A DNA stretch of 64,000 bases from Dyadobacter chenhuakuii. GTDB lineage: Bacteria; Bacteroidota; Bacteroidia; Cytophagales; Spirosomataceae. The translations under genes were made by a program, and so were the position numbers. The stretch lies in NCBI RefSeq assembly GCF_023821985.2, contig NZ_CP098805.1, positions 930,001 through 994,000 of the forward strand, written 5' to 3'. Within the stretch, counting starts at the first letter, position 1; every line of letters begins with the position of its first letter. Below the pieces are notes generated by a model that did no database searches, was not told the origin of the DNA, and saw only the letters and a program-made list of their open reading frames with translations. Below, in pieces: positions 1 through 7,496 of the stretch.

Positions 1-2574
1 AAATTCCTTGTAAGACCGTTCCAAATGTCTAAAAAAGCATTCGATATATACTTTCGTTTGTACAGTACTGAACTGAGAGTTTATCGTATCGGAAATCTCG
101 TTCTTAGGCTGCCGTTGAAGATGTTTTTTTGATTCCTGTATTGATCTGTCCGGATAGGGCAGATGGTGTTTATCGAAATATCGATAGCCCCTTTTCAATA
201 AGATTGTAACTATTTTTGAAAGCTCTTCAAATGGCGGAAAATCTCCGACAATATTTAATCTGGGAAAATCTATATTATTTTGCAGCGCGTTTTCTACCAA
301 AGTGTTAAGATCTTTTGATGAAACGCCTTGTCTCTCATAATAGTAAATAGCTCTAATTCTGCGTACTCTGGTGAGTACATCAAGCATATCGAGAGGATAA
401 ATTGCATCGAATCTAGGAAAATAGAAGTCGGCTCTCTTTGTGTCAAACCCTAGTTTTGCAGAGTAATAGTAAATAATTGCAGATACTTGCTCCATCAACA
501 ATATATCGGAATTATATGCACTGATACGGCCGTTTTCTATAATCTTCTTCAGTTGTTTAAAAATCTCTTTTTTGGCAAGCTTTTCTTGACTTGGCCCTAA
601 TAGTGCGGAATGACTTCCATGAACAGTATCAACTCCTATCTCAAACATGCGGCTATCATAATAGGAGTTCGAAAACGGATTGTCTAAATTTTCATAAATA
701 ATCTTCTGGTCGCTCTTAGATTTCAATGGATACAATGCATATCCATCTCTTTTTGGGTTTATCGGAAAGACAATTCCAATCTCACCGTCGGTTCTTGGAA
801 CAAAGAGCTGCTTGAACGCTTTGAAATTTTCCTCTAAATATGAATCATAGATTGATACATAAGCTATCGCTTTATTTCTTTTGAATTTAGCAAGAACGAA
901 TTTATGACTTTCCTTAGCATTATCTAAATAAAAACTTATTGCGCTTTCACCAATATGGTTTTGATAAAATAACTCAACGATTGTGTAAAATTCGTCATCA
1001 CTAAGTTCGTGTAACCTAAAAGAATGATAACAAATAATATAATCTCTTATTTTTGAATAATAAAAAGATATATTATAGGATTCTTTTCTGTTTGTTGTGA
1101 TTAAAATGTTTCGCGAAAATAGGCCTTCTGGTAAGGTTTCTTCCAGTGGAAAGTTTAATTTATCAAGCAACGTATCGTAGTTTATACCCTCATCACCGAA
1201 CCGAAAAAAACTTTTGTATTGATGGCTAATTAATATTTTACCAATCTCTGAAAGAATCCTAAAACCAGTCCGAATATTAATATTTGCCTTTTCAAGGGAT
1301 TGCTGTAAATAATCTCTTATCAAGTTTCTATCATTTATCCTTTCTGGTACTTTACGATTACTATATACGGTGCTAAATATTCGCAAAAAAAAGCCATTTC
1401 TCAAATCGTCTATTACACTTTTTGAAAGATCTCCTTCGAAACCAAAAGTGCTTTGGTACAAAGGCATAACATCTTCCATCTCTTCATAACTGAAATTATC
1501 AATAAGATACCCCGGTTTGTTACCAAGTGCTACGAGCGGATAGTGGAACTTCCTTAGCTCTTCAAATAGGTGGGTGGGCGTCCCATTAATTTCGAGCATT
1601 GATGACCAATCGCTCGACTTGCAGCTTATACAAATTTTAATTTTTTCAAAGTTTCTGACACTTAATGCGATTTCGCTCAGTTCTATTGATATGTGAGGGC
1701 TTGTACTTTCGTCGATTGCATCAATAAATAGCAGTATATTTTTATTTAGAAATAAGCCTAGTTCGTTAAGCTTTTTTAGAATTAAGTCACTGTCACTTTT
1801 ACTTGAAAAGAAGACGTTCAGATCCTGGGCGATATGCTCGATAGGAGATTTGTTGATCATTACTGCATTGTAGAAAAAAACGAATGTTTTCTCGACCCAT
1901 TCAAGTGCAATTGAACAAATTGCATTCGTCTTTCCCACGCCTGCCGCACCAACCAACCCAAAAACTTTCGCATTCGATTCGACGAATCTTGCGAATGTGG
2001 ATTGCAAATCGCCTCTTTGAACAAAGAGCTCTTTTACAAATTTGGGTGTAAGAGAATCAATGCTCCCTACAATCGGACCCATACGGTCCTGTACCTGATT
2101 TGTACAAAAAATCCTCAGGTTTTCATCAGAAAAGGAGATAAATTTTTTTAACGCATCGTATCTTATTCTCAGTTCTTCATCGGTTGATAGCGTTGAGCCG
2201 TTTTTCCAAAAGTCGGAATATTCTGAAATCTTCTTATCAGTAATTTCTAGCCTGGATATTGAGTCAAAAATTCTGGTTGATTTTCCGTTCGTAAGAATGG
2301 TAAATGGAGCGATATTGCCTACCAGCATCCTCGCGTATGAAATTCCTTGATCGATATCATCGTGTGATATTTCGATTGAATCGCTTTTTAATTCAATTAT
2401 GAAAAGATTCTGATTATTTCTTTTGCAGAGAATGTCGTAGCGCCCTCGGATGATATGGTGGTTTTTTCCAAGCCTAATGGTAAATGACTCCTCTAGGGAA
2501 ATTTCAGAAGGATCAAAACCTAGGTCTTTCAAAAATGGCAAAAGCACTTTTCCTCTAATTTCCTCCTCGTTCAT
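1..2574 (-). CDS. Partial PD-(D/E)XK nuclease / NACHT-like STAND NTPase (candidate defence gene)
   Basis: The frame is open for 858 codons from an ATG at 2574 to the window edge; I checked it for in-frame stops and found none, so the C-terminus lies outside. Residues 1-70 look like the N-terminal nuclease fold of type I restriction HsdR proteins: GRYDIL with D47, then FIIELK with E61 and K63. A P-loop GAAGVGKT lies at 209-216. The Walker B segment LLFIDAIDE (281-289) fits the NACHT signature D[GAS]hDE. A sensor-like strand KICISCKSS follows near 313-321, then about 530 residues without a recognisable family. STAND/NACHT ATPases with nuclease effectors are known antiphage proteins; defence is inferred. 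Base composition is clearly AT-richer than the later window, which suggests transfer. It follows the XRE gene on the same strand by 91 bp, so the two may be co-transcribed. It could instead be an uncharacterised ATPase with another role. Confidence 0.75.
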   Translation of the reverse strand, partial: MNEEEIRGKVLLPFLKDLGFDPSEISLEESFTIRLGKNHHIIRGRYDILCKRNNQNLFIIELKSDSIEISHDDIDQGISYARMLVGNIAPFTILTNGKSTRIFDSISRLEITDKKISEYSDFWKNGSTLSTDEELRIRYDALKKFISFSDENLRIFCTNQVQDRMGPIVGSIDSLTPKFVKELFVQRGDLQSTFARFVESNAKVFGLVGAAGVGKTNAICSIALEWVEKTFVFFYNAVMINKSPIEHIAQDLNVFFSSKSDSDLILKKLNELGLFLNKNILLFIDAIDESTSPHISIELSEIALSVRNFEKIKICISCKSSDWSSMLEINGTPTHLFEELRKFHYPLVALGNKPGYLIDNFSYEEMEDVMPLYQSTFGFEGDLSKSVIDDLRNGFFLRIFSTVYSNRKVPERINDRNLIRDYLQQSLEKANINIRTGFRILSEIGKILISHQYKSFFRFGDEGINYDTLLDKLNFPLEETLPEGLFSRNILITTNRKESYNISFYYSKIRDYIICYHSFRLHELSDDEFYTIVELFYQNHIGESAISFYLDNAKESHKFVLAKFKRNKAIAYVSIYDSYLEENFKAFKQLFVPRTDGEIGIVFPINPKRDGYALYPLKSKSDQKIIYENLDNPFSNSYYDSRMFEIGVDTVHGSHSALLGPSQEKLAKKEIFKQLKKIIENGRISAYNSDILLMEQVSAIIYYYSAKLGFDTKRADFYFPRFDAIYPLDMLDVLTRVRRIRAIYYYERQGVSSKDLNTLVENALQNNIDFPRLNIVGDFPPFEELSKIVTILLKRGYRYFDKHHLPYPDRSIQESKKHLQRQPKNEISDTINSQFSTVQTKVYIECFFRHLERSYKEF

Positions 2575-2665
2575 TGTTTGACTTTTTTGTCGGCTAAGGG
2601 AAATGATTGTGACAACTCACTTTTTTTCTTTGTCTAGGTTGCCATGAACATGTCTGTGATTCTTC

Positions 2666-3091
2666 TCAGTGTCTACCAATCAATCGCTCCAACCTTCCCA
2701 TCATCTCCTCCTTCTCCTTCAACATCCGCTCATACAAAGCAATCTTCTCCTCATGAAGCTGAATCATTTTGTCGATTGGGTGGATTGTAGAGTTATTAAA
2801 AACCGAGGCTGGTTGAACACAATTATCGAAAGTGTTATTTGATATAATGTTGATAGCCTGTTGTTCATCAAAATTCCGAATCGCCTCAGCCGGAATTTTG
2901 AGAATCGCCGCAACTTGTTCCAAAATGTCGGAATCAATCTTTTCTTTTTGTTCGAGTAGCGAGATCTTTTGCTGGTTCCAGTCTTCACCGAGCTCAAACG
3001 CGAGCGCATCTTGTTTTACAGCCATCATTTCCCTGAATCTCTTTAAGTTACGGCCTTCGTGGATCTTTGGATTGGAAGTAGTATGTGCCAT
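2666..3091 (-). CDS. XRE-family helix-turn-helix regulator with C-terminal coiled coil
   Basis: Protein of 141 residues. Residues about 12-66 form a Cro/C1-type helix-turn-helix of the kind seen in many Bacteroidota: GRNLKRFREMMAVKQDALAF, then ELGEDWNQQKISLLEQ. The C-terminal 40 residues (IDKMIQLHEEKIALYERMLKEK and on) are charged and heptad-like, suggesting a dimerising coiled coil. I chose ATG 3091, since the longer frame starts at a TTG and adds ten residues with no similarity to the fold. It lies upstream of the nuclease-NTPase gene on the same strand and divergent from the small gene at 3273. It may regulate the NTPase gene, though regulators of this kind are also common alone. Confidence 0.8.
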   Translation of the reverse strand: MAHTTSNPKIHEGRNLKRFREMMAVKQDALAFELGEDWNQQKISLLEQKEKIDSDILEQVAAILKIPAEAIRNFDEQQAINIISNNTFDNCVQPASVFNNSTIHPIDKMIQLHEEKIALYERMLKEKEEMMGRLERLIGRH

Positions 3092-3272
3092 GTGGAAAGG
3101 GTGTTTGGTTAAAAAAAGCAATTTATATAAATCTGCCGTGAAGTGCTCGGATATCTTACAGGGATTGCAGTGTATGTTACCGCGGCGATGGTGTTGCGTA
3201 CTGTCTGCAAGAGTGAGTGTTTTGCAAAGAACGTAAATGCAAGATTTTTACCACACTCTTAACATTAACAAA

Positions 3273-3548
3273 ATGGACACACAACTGCTGACGCATAGTC
3301 CACACTCAGACATTGATTGCGAAGACTCGGAGTCGGCCGACCGTCTCTATCGCGCCTACGGCCGGAAAGTTAAAGACCTTCTTAGCCAAAGTGACGCCGA
3401 GACTTGGATCGAAGACCTTTGGGATATGTATACGGGCTTCACCTTTTTCAGCCAGGAAGCCGGTTATGATCCGAGGGGGCACAACAGGTTTGTTTCTTTC
3501 AAAGAGCTGGTGTGTTTCTTTCAGGATGTTGGAAAGATGAAAGCTTAG
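3273..3548 (+). CDS. Small hypothetical protein
   Basis: Protein of 91 residues from the ATG at 3273; a frame 12 codons longer also exists. It is acidic and rich in aromatics, with a central WIEDLWDMYTGFTFF stretch and no signal peptide or membrane segment. I do not recognise a family. A strong intrinsic terminator 10 bp after the stop supports a real, independently transcribed gene. It diverges from the XRE gene across a 181-bp promoter region. Its function is unknown. Confidence 0.6.
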   Translation: MDTQLLTHSPHSDIDCEDSESADRLYRAYGRKVKDLLSQSDAETWIEDLWDMYTGFTFFSQEAGYDPRGHNRFVSFKELVCFFQDVGKMKA

Positions 3549-3558
3549 CTTTTTATGG

Positions 3559-3598
3559 AAAGGCAATCGGCTCTAAGCGGTTGCCTTTCTTTATTTTG
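3559..3598 (+). terminator. Intrinsic terminator after the small gene at 3273
   Basis: The arms GAAAGGCAA (3559-3567) and TTGCCTTTC (3582-3590) pair perfectly and are followed by TTTATTTT. The loop is about 14 nt. Confidence 0.8.
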
Positions 3599-3627
3599 AT
3601 GCAATTGATTTTCAATGCATTTGGTGG

Positions 3628-4042
3628 TCAGGAATGAGAAAATCCGAACACATTCAGAGCCGCAAACAAATCCTCCTGAAAAACCACTTCCGTCCCGGCA
3701 CCTTTCTTCTTCAAATTCATGGCCTTCTCCACCTTTCGCTCGTACATTTCAAATGCCCAGGCAGGTTCCACACGTCGCATATCACCAGATAATGAAGCTT
3801 TGCGGTCGCTGAGTCGGCGGCAATGCCTCCATACATTTCAACAACCTGCGCATGTTCCTTCCGCGAATACCTCGAAGACTCTCCGGTAAAGCAAAAGCCG
3901 GCAGCCGGCGCTGTGCATTCCTGAATCAAAATTGAACCTGCTGCTCAGTAAGCTTGACAGGAATGGTGACCTTCTCTTGTTCGGCTGGTCTGATGGAAGT
4001 AATGAATTGATTAAACGGTAAACGGTAAGATATCCGGTTCAT
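3628..4042 (-). pseudogene. BRCT-domain protein, broken by two frameshifts
   Basis: Three reading frames must be joined to read one protein of about 135 residues. Piece 1 starts at ATG 4042 and runs MNRISYRLPFNQ to KLTEQQVQF, then hits TGA at 3926-3928. Piece 2 carries a BRCT core: GFCFTGESSRYSRKEHAQ, then VVEMYGGIAADSATAKLHYL. Piece 3, after a shift near 3768-3775, reads EPAWAFEMYERKVEKAMN and on to FQEDLFAAL, then stops at 3628. BRCT domains bind DNA ends or phosphoproteins, for example in NAD-dependent ligases. The conserved pieces in three frames show a once-intact gene, or two sequencing indels. No other gene is a better explanation of this stretch. Confidence 0.75.
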
Positions 4043-4063
4043 ATCTCAGCGCCCACAGTAGGC

Positions 4064-4479
4064 CTACATTCTTTCAGATATAAGGTCGGTCGTGAGCATG
4101 GGGCAATTTTCACGGTCATCTTCCGGCGTGCAGCAGGTCAGGCAATTTTGTACGCCTAACTGCATTAGAGCCCTGAGTTCGATGAGCTGCATAATTTTTT
4201 GATCGATCAGACTTACTTTTTCAGAAATCTTCGCCGAAACATTACCGCAGGAAGCCTCCTTATTTTCGATCATCGTTAAAAAGTCTGCCGTTTCGTTTAG
4301 CGTGAAACCAAAGCTTTTAATTCGTTTGATCTGAAATAATCTCTCACGTGTTCGGAGTATTCTTTGTAGTTATTGAATCGTCTCTCTTTTCGACCTACAG
4401 CGATTAGTCCCTGCTTTTCGTAAAAGCGAATTGTGTCGCGGGATAAATCGGTTTGCTTAGATAATTCTCCAATCAGCAT
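4064..4479 (-). pseudogene. MerR-family metal/stress regulator, single frameshift
   Basis: From ATG 4479 the first frame gives a MerR N-terminal domain (MLIGELSKQTDLSRDTIRFY, then EKQGLIAVGRKE) and stops after 60 residues. A one-base shift near 4340-4345 restores LFQIKRIKSFGFTLNETADF, then the dimerisation helix and a Cys-rich tail, CLTCCTPEDDRENCPML. The Cys positions resemble the metal-sensing C-termini of ZntR/CadR/MerR-type proteins; the ligand cannot be named. It diverges from the small Cys protein and YnfA genes, with a MerR-type operator between them. The frameshift may be real decay or a sequencing error. Confidence 0.8.
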
Positions 4480-4502
4480 ATATTTTTTGACTTAAATTCT
4501 TG

Positions 4503-4518
4503 ACAGTGGACTATACTC
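4503..4518 (+). promoter_or_regulatory. MerR-type operator/promoter, copy 1
   Basis: ACAGTGGACTATACTC sits just after a TTGACA-like -35 (TTGACAG begins at 4500) in the divergent region between merR and the small Cys-rich gene. The core TGGAnTATAnTC(T/C) is an imperfect dyad placed between the -35 and -10 boxes, as MerR activators require. The identical 16 bp recur at 6703-6718 on the other strand, before the second transcription unit. Confidence 0.6.
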
Positions 4519-4549
4519 TACCGTTTAGTTTTACAATTTAAAAACTCTT

Positions 4550-4660
4550 ATGAAGAATAGAACGAGAATTTGGATAGCTGGGTTAGGTATCTTTGCCTGC
4601 TCGACAGATTGCAATTTTAAATCTAAACCGTGCGGAGCAGGTCAAGCTTCTGCTAACTAA
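4550..4660 (+). CDS. Small Cys-rich lipoprotein-like peptide
   Basis: A 36-residue frame from ATG 4550, six bases before the ynfA start. It has a short hydrophobic N-terminus with a lipobox-like GIFAC (Cys17), then Cys21 and Cys29 in STDCNFKSKPCGAG. I do not recognise a family. Its place under the MerR-type operator and its three cysteines suggest a metal- or redox-linked peptide, but it could also be a shortened remnant, because both flanking genes are frameshifted. Confidence 0.45.
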   Translation: MKNRTRIWIAGLGIFACSTDCNFKSKPCGAGQASAN

Positions 4661-4666
4661 TTCAAG

Positions 4667-4995
4667 ATGGTTGTTTTAAAGTCTCTATTGGTTTTTATTT
4701 TGGCCGGACTCTGTGAAATTGGAGGCGGCTACCTGGTTTGGCTATGGCTGAAAGAAGATAAGCCGCTTTGGTTTGGGATTTTGGGCGGAATCATTTTAGC
4801 CCTGTATGGCGTCGTCGCTACATCTCAACCGGCTGGCTTTGGCAGGGTTTATGCCACATATGGCGGCATTTTTTTATAATGGCACTTATATGGGCCTGGC
4901 AGGTTGACGGTTTCAGACCAGACAAATATGATCTGATCGGAGCTGCAATCGCGTTGATTGGTGTTTGCATTATTTACTATGCTCCCCGGCAATAG
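4667..4995 (+). pseudogene. YnfA/UPF0060 small membrane protein, frameshifted
   Basis: Two overlapping frames together give the usual UPF0060 length of about 108 residues with four membrane helices. The first reads from ATG 4667 ([20 protein letters not shown] to [11 protein letters not shown]) and stops after a run of seven T. The second continues [20 protein letters not shown] to the stop at 4995. The shift lies in the T run near 4867-4879, a classic indel position. The biochemical role of YnfA is poorly defined; it has been described as an SMR-like transporter and often sits in metal or biocide resistance loci. It is probably expressed from the MerR-type promoter at 4500. Confidence 0.8.
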
Positions 4996-5033
4996 TGTTA
5001 GAAAAAAGCGCCCCATCATCGGGGCGCCCTCGT

Positions 5034-5645
5034 TTATGCCTTTTTCCACTTGATACCACAACCGATTGCTTTCGCCGTCGGAATGGCTACGGGCTTATCA
5101 GCCAATAATGCGTTCACTGCGTTCTGAACGTACTTTTGACTCGCCCGTTCTCCATCTTGGGCGTTATTGTCAATTGCCCCGATGTACTTGATGATGAAAT
5201 CACTTTCCTGCCGCTGGACAACAAAAACAGTTGGAGTGTGCTTAGCACCGTATGTTTTAGCCACTTCTTGGGTTTCATCAATCAGATAAGGGAAAGCGTA
5301 CTTTTTCTCGCTGGATCTTTTTTTCATTTCATCATAACTGTCACCTGGTGAGAGTTGTGCATCATTGGCATTGATGGCAATGACAGGATAGCCTTTTGGC
5401 GCAAATTGCGTATTAAGATCAACCACCCGTTGTTCGTAGGCTTGCGCAACAGGGCAAGTATTGCAGGTAAACACGACAACGTACCCTTTTGCGCTTTTGT
5501 CCTCACCAAGCGAGATGATTTTGCCGTTGACATTCTTCAACGAAAAATTCATGGCCTTGTCTCCAACCTGATAGCCAGGCTCATATGTAAATGCGCCCAG
5601 CGTAAAAAATGATATGATTGCCAGTAAAAAGAATGATCTTTTCAT
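5034..5645 (-). CDS. Exported redoxin / AhpC-TSA-family thioredoxin-like protein
   Basis: Protein of 203 residues. Residues 1-20 (MKRSFFLLAIISFFTLGAFT) are a signal peptide, so it acts in the periplasm. A thioredoxin fold follows with the active-site motif FTCNTCPVA (CxxC), a PYLIDETQEVAKTYG segment and the cis-proline region KHTPTVFV. Its stop is followed on the other strand by the end of the ynfA pseudogene (convergent). It is the last gene of the unit running leftward from 6676. It is likely a thiol-disulfide oxidoreductase whose partners are unknown. It is intact, unlike its neighbour upstream. Confidence 0.85.
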   Translation of the reverse strand: MKRSFFLLAIISFFTLGAFTYEPGYQVGDKAMNFSLKNVNGKIISLGEDKSAKGYVVVFTCNTCPVAQAYEQRVVDLNTQFAPKGYPVIAINANDAQLSPGDSYDEMKKRSSEKKYAFPYLIDETQEVAKTYGAKHTPTVFVVQRQESDFIIKYIGAIDNNAQDGERASQKYVQNAVNALLADKPVAIPTAKAIGCGIKWKKA

Positions 5646-5657
5646 GTCTTCGTAATT

Positions 5658-6152
5658 TTAGTTTATAAACGGATCCAGCTCAGCAACAAGCTCAGCTTCG
5701 GTAAAAGGCCTCTCAAAGCCTTTTTTTATTTTTGACTTCATGTTGATAATTAACGTGAACGGCAAAGCGCCAGACCACTCGGGAGCCACTTTGTCAATCC
5801 AAGCATTATAGTCAGTCTCGTCCAGCAAAAGGACTTGGGCCGCGCGAATGCCTTTCCTGGCAACAAAGGGTTCAACTTTCTTTTTGAGTGAAGTAACAGC
5901 GTCCAGACTCACCAGGATGACTTTCACCTTTTTTGAGGAATATTTAGTGCTCACCTTTTCAAAATGCGGTATCTAAGCCACACAGGGAGCACACCAGGTT
6001 GCCCAGAAATTGACAACAAGGATGGAATCACTTGTTTGATCCAGGATCTGTTGAAGCTCCGGATATTTGATGATTCTTATTTGCTGCGAATAGCTGTTTT
6101 TTCCTATCATAATAAATAACAGGAGCAACAGCCAGTTACGATTAGAAACCAT
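5658..6152 (-). pseudogene. TlpA-like periplasmic thioredoxin, two frameshifts
   Basis: From ATG 6152 the frame gives a signal peptide (MVSNRNWLLLLLFIMIGKNS) and the thioredoxin active site VVNFWATWCAPCV, then a stop at 5973. A middle piece LDTAF lies in a second frame, and EKVSTKYSSKKVKVILVSLD onward lies in a third, ending with a normal TlpA C-terminal half (PFTLIINMKSKIKKGFERPF). The shifts fall near 5974-5978 and at a T run at 5957-5964. A start 17 codons further up (6203) is possible. It lies 12 bp before the redoxin gene, so the two were probably co-transcribed. Confidence 0.8.
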
Positions 6153-6253
6153 AAACGGAATTTTGAATGATTGTGAAATCATGTCGTACGCTGCTGACTT
6201 CATAAGATTGAATTTCAGATAAAGATAGGCATTTACCCTTTTCCTGGAAATGC

Positions 6254-6676
6254 TCAACGGGTTTGGGTCAACTTGTCCAGCTCCATGACCAAATATACCA
6301 TTTCCTTGGTTTCGGCAGAGTCGCCCATCTTTAGCGAAACAGGTCCATCGCCTGGCTCGTAGGTCAATTGAAAATTTAACCATGGACAACATAAACGCTC
6401 AAACTGAATGAAGTCAAAAAGGTCTTTACTCAGGGTGCTGTCCGGATGGTCAAAGACCAGCTCGTAGCTGGTTGGGCTTTCAATAGTTTTATCAATTTTT
6501 TTAAAGAGTGTCTGATGCAACTGCTGCATGCGCTTGATTTGATCTTTATCTGTCAGCTTACATGCAAGAGCGATTTTCTGTTTTAATTTTGCAGTATGTT
6601 CCATATCCTTGGTTTTTTGTCCGAAGCAGGTCATGGACATCAGCCAGAAGAGCCCGCTAATCACCAGTGTTTTCAT
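6254..6676 (-). CDS. Small exported protein with ERLCCPW motif, metal-stress locus
   Basis: Protein of 140 residues. ATG 6676 gives a clean signal peptide (MKTLVISGLFWLMSMTCFGQ); the longer frame begins with a non-ATG codon. The mature part has ACKLTDKDQIKRMQQLHQTL, a helical middle, then FIQFERLCCPWLNFQLTYEP with a vicinal Cys pair. I recall similar short proteins beside mercury or other metal-resistance genes, but the function is not established. It is the first gene of the leftward unit and stands directly behind the second MerR-type operator (6703-6718). Confidence 0.65.
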   Translation of the reverse strand: MKTLVISGLFWLMSMTCFGQKTKDMEHTAKLKQKIALACKLTDKDQIKRMQQLHQTLFKKIDKTIESPTSYELVFDHPDSTLSKDLFDFIQFERLCCPWLNFQLTYEPGDGPVSLKMGDSAETKEMVYLVMELDKLTQTR

Positions 6677-6702
6677 GTCTTTTTTGACAAAGATAAACCA
6701 TG

Positions 6703-6718
6703 GAGTATAGTCCACTGT
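6703..6718 (-). promoter_or_regulatory. MerR-type operator, copy 2
   Basis: On the minus strand this reads ACAGTGGACTATACTC, identical over 16 bp to 4503-4518. It lies 27 bp upstream of the start of the exported ERLCCPW protein. The match links the two units to one MerR regulator, most simply the frameshifted one at 4064-4479. Confidence 0.6.
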
Positions 6719-6815
6719 TAAGCGTAAATGTGATGCCTGATGCATTTTTTGCCTGTGATACTTATGAGGGAATACAGCGATTACTTTGTGGATGAGGGAA
6801 AATCGCAGTTTTTAT

Positions 6816-6947
6816 CTAATTCATCATTCTATATTCACTCGGAGTAAAGCCAACTTTTTGTTTCGGTATTACCAGATGATACGTCCAGGCACCGTTGCCG
6901 GGCTCGTGCCGGAGAATCAGCTTTTCACTTTTAAGTATTGTCTTCAT
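6816..6947 (-). pseudogene. Deletion scar: DUF1905 N-terminus joined to an AraC C-terminus
   Basis: A 43-codon frame from ATG 6947. The first 28 residues (MKTILKSEKLILRHEPGNGA, then WTYHLVIP) resemble the start of DUF1905 proteins. The last 15 (KQKVGFTPSEYRMMN) match the typical end of AraC-family regulators (GfTPseYRkmn). The simplest reading is a deletion that fused the 5' end of one gene to the 3' end of another. The assignment rests on short motifs, so it is tentative; a genuine small protein is the alternative. Confidence 0.4.
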
Positions 6948-6980
6948 CTGCCGGTTTTGATGCAATATTCAAATTTTGAA

Positions 6981-7496
6981 TCAGCCCAGTTTGCTTTTCC
7001 ATTCTTTTTTCAATTGCGTATACTGTTCATTGCTTTCTGCCTTCTTCCATTTGGAATAAAATATCGCAGCAGCCTCCGCTTTCTCTTGTTGCCCGGTGCC
7101 TTTTTCGAGCAGCGCATAATCGTTGTCTTTATCGTATTTCTTTCCTCCTTTATAATTGGCGTAACGCCGCGCCCTGGTAAACCCCATTTGTAAATATTTA
7201 CGAGCCATATCTGCTCCCACAAAATCGTCACCTTTTAGATAAGCCAAAAACAGTTCATAAATTTTGTTGCTGCTTTCCTCAGCAATTGCCTTTGTTTTGA
7301 ATCGCCAATGTTTTCCTATTTCGGATTTGTAAGGTTCACAAATCAATACACCCTGCTCACCTTTTCCAACCCGATAAAGTTCCGGCTGTTTTTTGTAATC
7401 GATATCAGGCTTCCACTCGTAAGCTTGATTATTGAAATCCAGGTAAGACGGTTTATCTGCCATTAACGGTGTAGGTTTTGCGCCAACTAACTTCAT
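6981..7496 (-). CDS. DUF4385 family protein
   Basis: Protein of 171 residues. It carries the family core WKPDIDYKKQPELYRVGKGE, then QGVLICEPYKSEIGKHWRF, ADMARKYLQMGFTRARRYAN and a Lys-rich C-terminus. The family is widespread but uncharacterised, with no signal peptide or membrane segment, so it is probably cytosolic. Its ATG overlaps the stop of the large upstream gene as ATGA (7493-7496), suggesting translational coupling. A second start, ATG 7463, would give a more typical N-terminus (MADKPSYLDFNNQ). Confidence 0.8.
   Translation of the reverse strand: MKLVGAKPTPLMADKPSYLDFNNQAYEWKPDIDYKKQPELYRVGKGEQGVLICEPYKSEIGKHWRFKTKAIAEESSNKIYELFLAYLKGDDFVGADMARKYLQMGFTRARRYANYKGGKKYDKDNDYALLEKGTGQQEKAEAAAIFYSKWKKAESNEQYTQLKKEWKSKLG

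Noticed and set aside
2764..3236. Two frames overlapping the XRE gene (2764-3009 minus and 2832-3236 plus)
   Set aside because: They read across the XRE gene in other frames and have no signal, domain or sensible composition.
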